NCBI GenBank assembly: GCA_001931875.2
Contig: MSJH02000631.1
Location: 1-27,970 of the forward strand
From: Byssochlamys sp. IMV 00236
Lineage: Eukaryota; Ascomycota; Eurotiomycetes; Eurotiales; Thermoascaceae
Length of the DNA: 27,970 nucleotides
Reading direction: 5' to 3'
Under the pieces are notes generated by a model. It was not told the origin of the DNA, searched no databases, and worked only from the letters and a program-made list of their open reading frames with translations. The position numbers and the translations under genes are program-made. This document shows, one piece after another, positions 1 to 9,693 of this stretch; position 1 is the stretch's first letter; each line of letters starts with the position of its first letter.

Positions 1-97
1 AAAAAAAAAGAGAAGCTTTGCTTCCTCTCCCCCATTGTACATATATACCCCATACATACACAGTAATAAATGTCATGAGATGTGGATCTTTATTTAT

Positions 98-1983
98 TTA
101 TGTCGCATTAACAGCAGGAGAATAATTCTCGTGATGGTTTAATTGTTGATCTTGAGCGAGAATGAAGGAATGATCATCTTCGCCTTCCAAGCGAGGATCA
201 GCCGTTGAACTTTCAGGCTGTGGTTCTTGCTTACCCAACACAGGCTCATCCTGACCATTTTCTTCATGGACAGTGTCCAGTGCATTCTGCTGGGATGATC
301 CTTCAATTGCCTGCTTTGGAGGCTCAGGCCAGGTGCTAGGAGGCAAAGGAGGAAGGTCACGCTGTCTGGACGTCGTACTGAATCCCGGTTGTTGATCATA
401 TTCTAGCAACGATGTGATTCTATGCTGATTGGAAATACGTACAAGAGCATCAAACCATTCTTGGGCTTCACGAGGTTTACTAGCACGGAAGACGTAGTGG
501 CCACCACCCAAACGCCTCTTCTCTTCATATACCTCAAAGCAAAGATCGTCGTCTTCTGAATTCTCGACAGAGGTGTGAGGGATAAAGAGCGTATAGGACG
601 GATGAAGAGGGTTCGTTTGGAAATGCTTTGGAGTTTTGTAACCATGCAAGAATCCGGCTAATAAAAAATAAAAAAAAGATCAGCTTTACACAAGTGTATA
701 ACTTTTTTTATATATACCTGGCGTAAGAATATAAACACCTTCGGCCCAGGATCTGCTAATGCCTGATCTGAGACGAAGAGGTCCAATCTTGACAGCGCGT
801 ACGTACTTGCTGTCCTGATGAGGATACTCTACAGAGTTTTCTGTCTTGTAAGCAGCGTTCTCCATTACCAGATGATACTGATGACGTCTGACGAATTCAT
901 CCCATTCAGTGTTTGGCTTTACTCGGTTAAATAGATCATTGACATGACCAATGAAATCCTTGTGCTCCATCTTGTGCTTCAGACGGTATTCCTGATACTT
1001 TTGAAGAATGTAGCGAACATTTTCGATAATCTTGTATTCAAACACACCAGTTTCCTTTTGAAGGTTAAGGATATTATCATGCAATTCATTTTCATAGTCA
1101 CAAAGTCCACGAATGGCATGAATGACGCAAAGGTTGAGCAAGAAAGGGTCAATGTAGTGATCGGCCTGATGCGGTGCCATCTGAACTTGTTCGATCGTCC
1201 GATCAAGTTCACGGATAAGTCTGTCGACTTCGACGCGACTCTTATAGATCTGAACACTTTTGAGATCCTTATCCTTCTGAATACCATGAACCATGGTTTT
1301 GATATCCGCCTTGATACCCCTTAAGGCTGGGATGACTGCACGAGTAAGATAAGTCGATGTCTCATGATGGAGCATACCATGCTGTATTGTATAGTCACGC
1401 ATGGCTGCCCAAACATCCTGAATTCCACCCGATTCGAGAAACTGACCACTGGAGTGACGAAAGGGAACCTGAACGACCTTGCTGGCACGAATGAAGCTCT
1501 TGGACGTTTTGCTTTCAACCGAAGCCAAGTTTTTGAACAAGTCAACCTAACAGGATATTAAAATTTTATTATTATTATTATTTTACTTATTACCAAGTTT
1601 TTTAAGGCAGTCCGCCAAGTTTCTAATCGAGTTGTCAAGAGAACAACAGGGTCAATACCACTTTCCATACGAAACACATGGCGTTGAGATTTGGTCGGCT
1701 GACGGAGGGTTAAGCCTCGGCTAGGGGTGGCAGTAAACACAGGAGGGGGCTCAAGATCCGAGTCTAATTGGACTTTTGACTGACGATCGGTCCATGGAAC
1801 GCCTTGTTTGCCTGTTCTCACCAACTGTTGTCCATGACCGTCGTTTTTCCAATCAGCAGAAGGAAGCGTCTTTTGGCCTGGCATCATTGGGGGTTCGGAA
1901 ATTTGAGCGTTTGGCATGGTTTCTGCCTTGGGCAAATGAGGCAAGATAGAATTACGTTTCGTGCTCTTCCTTCTAAAGTTCAT
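98..1983 (-). CDS. SLM1: SLM1-like F-BAR and PH domain protein
   Basis: Three exons (1983-1594, 1546-718, 657-98) give 592 aa; introns 1547-1593 (47 bp) and 658-717 (60 bp) have GT/AG ends and keep the frame. Residues 1-105 are basic, Pro-rich and probably disordered. About 108-350 is a helical F-BAR-like domain beginning near PVVLLTTRLETWRTALKNL. About 375-485 is a PH domain (KIGPLRLRSG, GVYILTPAGFLHGY across the second junction, then an amphipathic EAQEWFDALVRIS helix). The Pro/Glu-rich tail is probably disordered. In yeast, Slm1/2 bind PI(4,5)P2 at the plasma membrane, associate with eisosomes and act with TORC2; that role is transferred by family. The start is the ATG at 1983, because the upstream in-frame Met lies in a T/A-rich leader. 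Divergent from the dehydrogenase at 2275, with 291 bp of shared promoter DNA. Confidence 0.86.
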
Positions 1984-2212
1984 TGTTGTTATTACAAAAA
2001 AAAAAAAAGAAAACAATCACAGCTTCATGCTTTATGCAAAGCGTTATTTGAAACAATAACCACACAAAGAGTGAAACCCTTTCAGTAAAATAAAAATAAT
2101 AAACACGGGTTTGCATCATTATTGTTAACCCCTAAAGAGAATCGACAACTTTTAAAAATATCATTATCATTTCAACTAACAACAAAAAACTACACACAAG
2201 ATACAGACATTG

Positions 2213-2274
2213 TATAAATATGACGGCCTTTTTCTTTTTTCTTTTCTTTCATATCTCCCTCTTTATAAAGAAAA
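2213..2274 (+). promoter_or_regulatory. TATA-like box and pyrimidine-rich leader of the SDR gene
   Basis: A TATAAATA element at 2213-2220 lies about 55 bp before the ATG at 2275. It is followed by a T/C-rich leader (about 2229-2268), a common fungal core-promoter arrangement. The same 291-bp gap must also hold the promoter of the divergent SLM1-like gene. Transcription start sites are inferred. Confidence 0.4.
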
Positions 2275-3330
2275 ATGACTATTGGATTTGACGAAGACCT
2301 TCCTAATGATGTTTATCATTACAATGAAATGAGAAAGAACATGAACTGGCAAAAGACAGGTGTAGCCTCTTTATTGAAGCCAGCCCCTGTAACTCAACAC
2401 TTGCCTTCGTTTGATGCTGAAGGAAAGCCCTGCTTCAAACCCTATCGTGGATCTGGTAAATTAGAGGGCAAATATGCTTTGATTACTGGTAATACATACA
2501 TCTCCCTTTTTTTTATATTCTTTTGTTAATATTAGTATCTTAGGTGCTGACAGTGGTATCGGAAGATCGATTGCTACTCTTTATGCTCTTGAAGGTGTCG
2601 CTGGTATCACGATTGTCTATCGAGATGAAAGAGAAGATGAAGATGCCCTTTATACAAAGAATACGATTGAAGGTCAAACGAACTGCAAGATTCACTTGAT
2701 TGCTCGTGACATTGGCTATGAAAAGAACTGTCAAGAGATCCTTGATTCTCACTTGAAAACTTTTGGTCGCATTGATATTCTTGTCAATAATGCTGCTGAA
2801 CAGCACAAGGTCACACGTGTTGAAGACCTCGATTGTGATGTTGTCGAGAGAACTTTCCGCACGAATGGTAATAATAATAATAATAAAAAAAGGGAGACTT
2901 GTGTCTGTTCTAATCTATTTACTTAGTCTTTGGTCCTATCTTTATGACCAAACTTGTCTGTAACCATCTGAAGGCAGGTGGTGTTGTTGTCAACACTGCC
3001 TCTATTGCTGCTTATCGTGGTATGGACGTCTTGGTTGATTATTCAGCTACAAAGGGAGCCATTGTCTCGTTCACTCGTGCCCTCTCTCAACAGTTGGCAC
3101 CTCGTCGTATCCGAGTCAATGCGGTTGCTCCTGGACCTGTTTGGACACCATTGATTCCCAACACGTTCAGTCAAGAAGAAATTCAAAACTTTGGTTCTTT
3201 CCCTCCTTTCAAGCGACCTGCTCAACCTTGTGAAGTAGCTGCCGCATTTGTCTTTTTAGCCTCCGATGACTCTTCCTTTATCACTGGTCAAGTTGTCCAT
3301 CCTAATGGTGGTACTGTCATCAACACTTAA
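2275..3330 (+). CDS. short-chain dehydrogenase/reductase with N-terminal extension
   Basis: Three exons (2275-2488, 2544-2867, 2927-3330) give 313 aa; introns are 55 and 59 bp. The Rossmann signature TGADSGIG starts near residue 71, just at the first junction. NNAAEQ follows the fourth strand, and the catalytic set includes Ser in NTASIAAYRG, Tyr218 and Lys222 in DYSATKGA. NAVAPGPVWTPLIP is the usual cofactor-contact loop. A roughly 65-residue N-terminal extension before the Rossmann fold resembles the bacterial YghA/YhdF (general stress protein 39) type of SDR rather than the shortest classical forms. It is probably a soluble NAD(P)H-dependent oxidoreductase; the substrate cannot be read from sequence. 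The second intron contains a run of TAA/AAT triplets. Confidence 0.9.
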
Positions 3331-3700
3331 ATAATTTAGGGAACAGGAAAACAATAAACGAACCCTTTTTTTTTTTCATTAAAATGGGCAAACAACCAGC
3401 TGTTGTGCGTGTGTGATTGTGTGATTGTTATTATTATTATTTATTTTATTCTCCCTATTTTTTTATATTTTAACTCTCTCCTGAAAATAAGTTTACCTTG
3501 AAGGTTGTTGTTATTGTAACCCTCGTGTATGATTTAAAACAGGGGCTAAACTGGGGGGGAAAAAAGATAGCAAAAGAGAGAAAGAGATAGTAAAGAGAGA
3601 GATCCTTTTCTCTCTTTTTTTTTTTCCCTTTTTCTCTTTCTCTTTATTTTTTACTTTTTTTTTTTAATACTTTCCATTCTTTTTTTCTATATAACTTATA
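3331..3700. other. intergenic: SDR 3' end and VTS1 promoter
   Basis: No gene seen. The left part holds an AATAAA-like sequence (about 3351) and a T run. The right part is dominated by TTATTATT, GAGAGA and long T/C tracts (3600-3680), typical of a pyrimidine-rich promoter and leader ahead of the ATG at 3701. Confidence 0.6.
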
Positions 3701-5114
3701 ATGACCACTATGGAAGATAATTTATTTAACATATTTCCCAGACAAACAACCAATAATATCCCTCCTTCACCTTTTCGTTCCTTAACAGCATCTGATTTAT
3801 TAAGTTTACCAAGTCAAAGAAGATATACCAACAATAACAATAGTTACTATTATAAGGGAAGAGCAGCATCTGACATCCTACAGACTCAACCTACTCGATT
3901 GAAATCTTATTCTCCTGAAGGTTAGTTTTTTTTGCATGTTCCCTGTTCTTGTACAACTGACAGCCTTTATAGCTGAAGCGATTGATCGATGGTTTGAAAA
4001 TATTCAACGATATGAACAAATGCTTGAAGAAGTGGCTGCTGCCAGTTTAGATCAAGAATTTAAAGATGAGTTACACCATATCAATCAGTGGTTTCGATGT
4101 CGATCGGATGCAGAGAGAACTGCTGCTCTTTATACTGTCGTTCAAAATGCATCTCAAATTCAGATCCGATTCCTTATTACTGTCTTACAGCAATTAGCAA
4201 ATCAAAACCCTTATGGTAGTTCTGCTGGTCAGGAAAATGGTAAGCTTGATAATTTTTATATACCACCTAACACCTTTATAGATGTGCCCCTGTTTGGTCA
4301 TAGCCACTCGGTCATCGAAGACGAGTCTAGAAAAAGACAGTTTTATAAGCGACGCAACATGCCCATGTGTAACGTATCAGCCATAAGTGAACCAGATGAT
4401 CTGGGTCGACGTAGTCTATTATCCAAACCTTTGGGCCTTAGTCATCCTGGTCCCTTGTATGAAAAGGCGCTTGCTGCTCGAGCACAACTACAGGCGACTA
4501 TCAACTCATCCTCTTCTTCATCTGTCACAAATTCAACCATCTCCTCTTCCTCTTCCTCCTCGCTTCATAGTAAGCCCGACTTGTTTTCTCGTACTTCCCG
4601 ACTTCGTGCCTCTTCCGACCTCACTCACAAGTCCTTATTCTCAACACCCATCACCACCAGTGACTGGCCATTCCCTCAAGATAAGTTGGACGAAAAGAAT
4701 AACTGGACATTTGGCTCTTTATCAAAGAAGCCGATGACCACGCATAGCCAAAAGAAGAAGAAGGAGGATACGTGGACGATACACGAAGAGGAACAACAAT
4801 CACCTTTACTTGATTATGCGCTCGAGCAGGCTCATGCTAGGCTCAAGAATGATACCTCGATCAGATTGAATGATCCTAGATGTTCTCCTAGTAGTACTTC
4901 TGTTACTTCTTCTTCATCATCATCGTCAACAACAATAATACAAAAGCCATCTAGTATGGAAACTGTCAGTCAAGCAGTAGCAGATGAAGTTCAAAATGAC
5001 GTCTCTAAGCAACAACAGCCTTTGACAGGTCTTGCCAGAAGACGTAAGCGATCTTCACAAGCTCGTGCATTAAAAGACAAGATTGCGGCAGAAACAGTTG
5101 ACTTTGAATTGATG

Positions 5115-5145
<31 letters not shown>

Positions 5146-5449
5146 GAAACTGCTGATATACTAATATCGCCTTAAATAGATGTTCAGGCTTGGCTAAGAA
5201 GCCTCAGATTACACAAGTATGGACATGCATTTATAGGAATGGATTGGAAGCAAGTCGTACGTATGTCAGATCAAGACATGATCGATGCTGGCGTCAACAC
5301 TCTCGGCGCAAGACGAAAGCTACTTAAAGTATTTGAAAATGTCCAGCGTCACTGTAAAGAAAATGTAAGGGCAAATTTTGGTTACACAATCTGTTACTAA
5401 AATAATATCCCTTTTTATTTTATTCTATTAATAGTTGATTGAATATTAA
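3701..5449 (+). CDS. VTS1: Vts1/Smaug-type SAM-domain RNA-binding protein
   Basis: Five predicted coding exons (3701-3920, 3964-4239, 4282-5118, 5180-5364, 5435-5449) give 510 aa. Residues about 74-166 form the helical domain typical of fungal Vts1 (AIDRWFENIQRYEQMLEEVA, LDQEFKDELHHINQWFRCRS, ERTAALYTVVQ, QIQIRFLITVLQQLA). The middle is Ser-rich and low in complexity. From about residue 445 there is a SAM domain (VQAWLRSLRLHKYGHAF, LGARRKLLKVFENV) carrying the basic LGARRK surface that in yeast Vts1 reads the Smaug recognition hairpin. In yeast it recruits Ccr4-Not deadenylase to target mRNAs. The last intron is inferred; unspliced reading would end at 5400 after NVRANFGYTICY. The third intron starts with GT followed by 25 A. 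The second is 42 bp, in frame and without a stop. An in-frame ATG lies inside intron 1 (3936). Confidence 0.92.
5121..5145 (+). repeat. A25 homopolymer directly after a splice donor
   Basis: Twenty-five consecutive A follow the GT donor of VTS1 intron 3 (5119-5179). The rest of the intron (a TACTAATATCG branch-like element and TTAAATAG acceptor) looks normal. Confidence 0.95.
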
Positions 5450-5521
5450 ATTTAAATAATTTCTCTCTCTCTTTTTTTCTATTTTATCTACTTCTTTCTC
5501 TCTTAATTAAAAAAAAAAAAC

Positions 5522-6362
5522 ATGTTGGTTAAAACAATTGCCTTGTTCTTGACTTTGACTAGTGCAGCACTTGCCTGTGAAATGGACTGTAGACGTGGTG
5601 TGTCTGCAGACTTTGCTGATGTCTATAAACCCATCATTGACATGAGTGTCAACAGATTACAAAGCCAATTGACTTCTTCTATTCCAAAAGTCAGCGTACC
5701 TTCCAAGATTACAACTCATGTATCTAATGGAGAACTTGTGGACGACATACGAGCGAGCATCAAGTCAACTCTTGAACAATTTGCTAATACAGAATTATCT
5801 AAGCCCAGATTGGCTGAAGGATTTTATCAAGTTATCTTTAACGAAGAAAATCCTTATAAAGGTGACTGTAATAACCCAAAGAGATTGACTAGAAAGATGC
5901 CACCTAAGGGCGAAAGCTGGACCTTGGAAGAATGTAAGTCTTTTTTTATTACATGAGACACAGGAAGTAATACTGCTTCTGATAGGTGAAAAGATGGATT
6001 ATCGTTGTGGCAACCCACCCTCTATTTGTCACTTTTTAGATGATGTAAAGGAACGTTGTATCGGCCGTATCCGTAGACAGGTTGGTGAATATGCTTCTTT
6101 TGATAACGGTGTGCTCGTCAAGAACTTGGCCAAAGATACTCGTAGATCGATCCATCGTACATTGGCCAAGCATGGTGTAGGTCAATTAAGTGAAGATAAG
6201 GCAGTGAGTACCTATGTGACCAAAGTGGTTGCTTCTATTGTTGGTGCATTAGATCAATGGATTGAAAAGGATGTTGGCCAGTTATGTGAAGGTCCTGATC
6301 AAGAAGAGGTCTGTAATAGCTGGAACGATGATATCAAAAAGAAGATCTTGGTGTGGCCTTAA
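5522..6362 (+). CDS. secreted cysteine-containing protein of unknown function
   Basis: Two exons (5522-5933, 5986-6362; intron 52 bp) give 262 aa. Residues 1-18 are a clear signal peptide (MLVKTIALFLTLTSAALA), with likely cleavage just before Cys19. The mature protein has nine cysteines: CEMDC at its start, GDC, EEC formed across the junction, YRC, SIC, ERC, QLC and EVC. Two similar-looking helical halves each contain a Ser/Thr-Val-rich amphipathic segment (DIRASIKSTLEQFA and DTRRSIHRTLAKHG), which hints at an internal duplication. No transmembrane segment or GPI signal was seen at the C-terminus (ILVWP). It is probably extracellular or in the wall; I do not recognise the family. It sits 72 bp after VTS1 and 72 bp before PET8. 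Confidence 0.85.
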
Positions 6363-6434
6363 ATAAAGTTAATATTGAGGGGGAGCCTAAATATACTCAA
6401 ATTTTTTTTTCTTTTCTTCCCCCCTTTCCTAGTA

Positions 6435-7455
6435 ATGAGCAACAATAACCAACAGGGCACCTTGAAACAAGCTATGCTTGCTGGTGCTTGTGCTGGTACA
6501 GCTGTAGATACTGTTCTTTTTCCATTGGGTAAAGTTATTTATCCATGTTGTGTGTCTTTTTTTTCTATGTATATCTTATATATTTGATAGACACGATCAA
6601 GACAAGATTACAATCACAACATGGCTTCATTGCCTCTGGAGGCTTTCGAGGCATCTACTCTGGTTTATTAAGTGCAGTTATTGGAAGTGCACCTAATGGT
6701 ATAATACAAGAGAAAGAAAACAAAAAAAAAAAAAATAATAAAGAAAATTGACTTTATTTGGGCAGCTTCCTTATTTTTTGTCACCTATGAAGCCACCAAA
6801 CGCGTCTTGAGTACAACCCTAGATCATGCACCTCTGACCCACATGATTGCAGCTTCATGTGGTGAAACGATTGCCTGCACAGTAAGAGTGCCTACAGAAG
6901 TGATCAAGCAACGTATGCAAACCAAGCAATTTACATCCACATCAGCCGCCGTCTCACATGTGCTGCGAACCGAAGGCATCCTAGGCATGTATCGTGGATT
7001 TTTGTCGACTGTGGCTCGAGAAATTCCATTTACATGTATTCAGTTCCCATTGTATGAATACTTTAAACAATCCTATGCAGTTATGAAGGGCCGTCGTACG
7101 GAACCTTATGAGGCTGCCTTTATGGGTTCTGTAGCTGGTGGTATTGCAGCAGGAGTGACAACTCCTTTGGATGTTTGCAAGACTCGAATCATGCTTTCTC
7201 ATAAAGTAAAGAAAAAAAAAAAAAAGAATAGTAGGACTAATGATGCACATTTAGAACCAAGCGTCTGGAAAACACTATGATGGTATCATCTCTACCATGA
7301 AACGCATCGTAGCTGAAGAAGGGCCAAGAGCCTTATTCTCTGGTGTGGGTCCTCGTATCATGTGGATATCGATTGGTGGAAGTATCTTTTTAGGCGTCTA
7401 TGAAAAAGCTCTCAAAACATTTGTACAGCTTCATGTATTAGACGAGAGATTCTAA
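6435..7455 (+). CDS. PET8: mitochondrial S-adenosylmethionine carrier
   Basis: Four exons (6435-6528, 6591-6698, 6766-7205, 7255-7455; introns 62, 67 and 49 bp) give 280 aa, close to yeast Pet8 (284). Three mitochondrial-carrier repeats are visible from their signatures: [10 protein letters not shown] (across junction 1), [10 protein letters not shown] and [13 protein letters not shown]-carrier-like segments include [37 protein letters not shown] and [20 protein letters not shown]. The family exchanges cytosolic SAM for mitochondrial S-adenosylhomocysteine across the inner membrane, feeding methylation and lipoate/biotin synthesis. Introns 2 and 3 carry long A runs shortly after the donor. 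The next gene starts only 36 bp after the stop codon. Confidence 0.93.
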
Positions 7456-7491
7456 GTCACTCTTATTTTTATATTTTTTTCTTCTTCTTGT

Positions 7492-7971
7492 ATGGAAATA
7501 ACTTCACTTGTAAATGCCATTCTTACATTCAACCAATTATTAAAAGAAGCCAGACAACCTAATGTGGCATCCTGGCAGCCACTTTTTATAACACAATGTA
7601 CAGATTGGTGTATATTTATTGAAACAGAATTAGCTTCATTGTCAAATGAGGAGCGTCAGAACATAAGAACAAGGGCACAACAAGACACAAAAGACATTTT
7701 ACCTTCAATCAACCAACTCTTGGATGCACATCATTATTTCTTTAAAGTATTGTTAAGGAACGTCTTTTTAAATAATGACACGTATTTATATATTATGAAA
7801 AATTATCGATTCTTGAATCAACCTGAACAAGATGTCTTGATGAAGGCAAGAAAGAAACAGTTTATTTACTTTTTTAAAATAACACGTATAGCATAGGACA
7901 TGACAGATTTGACTCAGGAAGCAGCCATAAAAAATGTATTAAAAGACATGATACATGAATTGCATAAATAA
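7492..7971 (+). CDS. small all-helical protein of unknown function, predicted GC-AG intron
   Basis: Read without splicing, the frame ends at 7896 in an odd FIYFFKITRIA tail that looks like translated intron. A GC-AG intron at 7846-7896 (AAG|GCAAGA donor, ATAGCATAG acceptor, 51 bp) restores an open frame. It gives exons 7492-7845 and 7897-7971 and a 142-aa product ending in a good amphipathic helix (DMTDLTQEAAIKNVLKDMIH). No in-phase GT donor near there works as well. The protein is predicted mostly helical, with no signal peptide or membrane segment, and two close Cys in QCTDWC. I do not recognise the family. It starts 36 bp after PET8 and ends 54 bp before the convergent SOD1 stop. Confidence 0.72.
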
Positions 7972-8025
7972 ACAAAACTTTATTTTTTTTTAAAAAAATG
8001 GGTATGTGTGTGCAGCGGTTCCACT

Positions 8026-8646
8026 TTATTTGGTAACTATTTAAACAGGGATTAGAGCATTAGAATTTATGCATATCATCTAGTACTTACCACCAATGAC
8101 ACCACAGGCCAAACGGTCACCAGCGTTACCAGTGCTAAGAGATAATTCGTGGCCACCGAGACCGAGGTCATCTTCATCAGCGTGGATGACAATGGTACGA
8201 CTACATGGCCATAGAGGTTAACAACAATGTCTACATACTTTTCTTTTTCTTTTTTTACCCAATGACAGAGTAAGGGCCAATCAACTTGACATGAGAGTCT
8301 TCAATCTTCAAAGAAGCTTCACCCTTTTCGTTTGCAACAATGTTGCCCAAGTCACCAGCATGACGAACTTCGGCTTCAGGAGCACCGTGGGTCTTGCCAT
8401 GAGGGTTATAGTGAGGACCAGCAGAGATACAACCTAAAAGGTTATGTCAATGCGTGATGATTTATATATTGAATAAAACTCACCATTGGTATTGTCACCA
8501 AACTCGTGAACGTGGAAACCGTGTTTACCGGGCTTCAAACCGGTGAAGTTGGCTTCAATAAGGACGGGATCATTTTCAGTAGCTTGAGTGAACTTGACGA
8601 CACCAGAGACATCGTTACCCTTGAGAACAGCGACAGCGTTAACCAT
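8026..8646 (-). CDS. SOD1: Cu/Zn superoxide dismutase
   Basis: Four exons (8646-8484, 8433-8259, 8200-8091, 8036-8026; introns 50, 58 and 54 bp) give 152 aa, normal for cytosolic SOD1. Metal ligands are present: His-x-His in GFHVHEFGD, bridging and zinc His in [11 protein letters not shown] and RHAGDLGN with its Asp, and the last copper His in [12 protein letters not shown]. The structural disulfide pair is the Cys in GCISAGP and in ACGVIG. It dismutates superoxide in the cytosol and intermembrane space. The last coding exon is only 11 nt. Splicing it in gives the family-like end CGVIGVTK, whereas read-through would end CGVIGGKY. Convergent with the preceding small gene. Confidence 0.96.
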
Positions 8647-9693
8647 TTTTTTGAATGTGAGCAAATAGCAAGGGAAAAGAAAAGAAAAGAAAAAAACTTT
8701 CAATGCTTTTTATATACATATATCAACTCAGAGCCAGCTCTTTTTCGCGTCATTCATGTTTAGTAATACACTTTATTCGCATATTATTCGCACACTGATA
8801 AAAAAATTATAATTTCAGACAACAAATAATAATAAAAAGAAAGTACATCAAAAGTAAAAGAATGAATAAAGAAATTATTAGTAAACCAGTTATTAAATTG
8901 ATATTATAAAAGAGGAGGATTTATAAGAGAAAAACAAAGACAAGAAAGGTGAGTAAAGTTATAAAGAGATTATCAATATCTTATCCGAAGTGTATCCTGG
9001 GTTGGACTAGCGATAACCAGCCCGAAAAGAGCAAGAGACAAGAGAGGAACAAGAAAGAGAAGAGCTAAAGGAGCGGAAGGGGTTGAAGGAGTGGATGGAA
9101 TCAAAGTTTGGTAAGAGCCAAACTACCCCCAGCTAGTACCAGTGCTACTTTCGATTTTATGATCTATAATACTACATATCAGTTTCTTACAAGAGTAAAG
9201 AATAAAACATACCTTAGGACTAGGTGGGGAATAACTGGCCTTGCTTTGGTCCAGAAGAAGAAGAAAAGAAAAAGAAGACAAGATCAGACTATGAAGTCTC
9301 TAACAACTTTTTCAGCTACATTTCATTTATGCGTTGACCACATTTATATTATTTATATTATACTCAAAAATATCAAGCTCATTCTATGTATTAAATACTG
9401 TCTTTTTAAATAATAAAGAAGACATAAAGTGTTTAATTGTTATTGATCTTGTAATGTGCACGAATAAGTTTTGGTTATTTATAAATAAATATCTGTTTAG
9501 TAATATATAGAAATTAGCCAATCAGATTGAATAAAAACCTTTGTAAGAGGGATAGAATTTAACCGAAACTTTCTTTCCCTTCAATTCACACACACATATA
9601 CACACATGCACACTTTTGATCTCTTTTTTATGCAATATGAAAGCGAACAAGGCAAAAAGAAGATGATTTTATATAAAAGAATAAACTATTTTA
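8647..9693. other. about 1 kb without a confirmed gene; SOD1 promoter plus a spliced-looking tract
   Basis: The left part (8647-8800) is the SOD1 upstream region, with TATATA-rich DNA and two ATTCGCA motifs near 8775-8792. From about 8905 to 9413 there is purine-rich DNA with good splice signals (donors at 8949 and 9111; acceptors ending 9010 or 9020 and 9217). It has no start codon, so it may be a non-coding transcript or a remnant. The 101-codon frame at 9108-9413 is not accepted as a gene as it stands: its first part would be intron, and its tail is A/T-rich. A CA/CACACA stretch lies at 9587-9612. Confidence 0.5.

Noticed and set aside
1..97. possible gene at the left edge
   Set aside because: Only 97 bp of A-rich and low-complexity DNA precede the SLM1 stop; it is most likely the SLM1 3' UTR.
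944..1324. 126-codon + frame opposite the SLM1-like gene
   Set aside because: It lies antisense within a clearly coding exon and has no domain or splice signals; a shadow frame.
4387..4737. 116-codon frame overlapping VTS1
   Set aside because: It is an alternative frame of the Ser-rich VTS1 exon; the Ser codons create the openness.
9108..9413. 101-codon + frame after SOD1
   Set aside because: Its first part would fall inside a predicted intron and its end is A/T-rich; only mentioned as part of a possible spliced tract.
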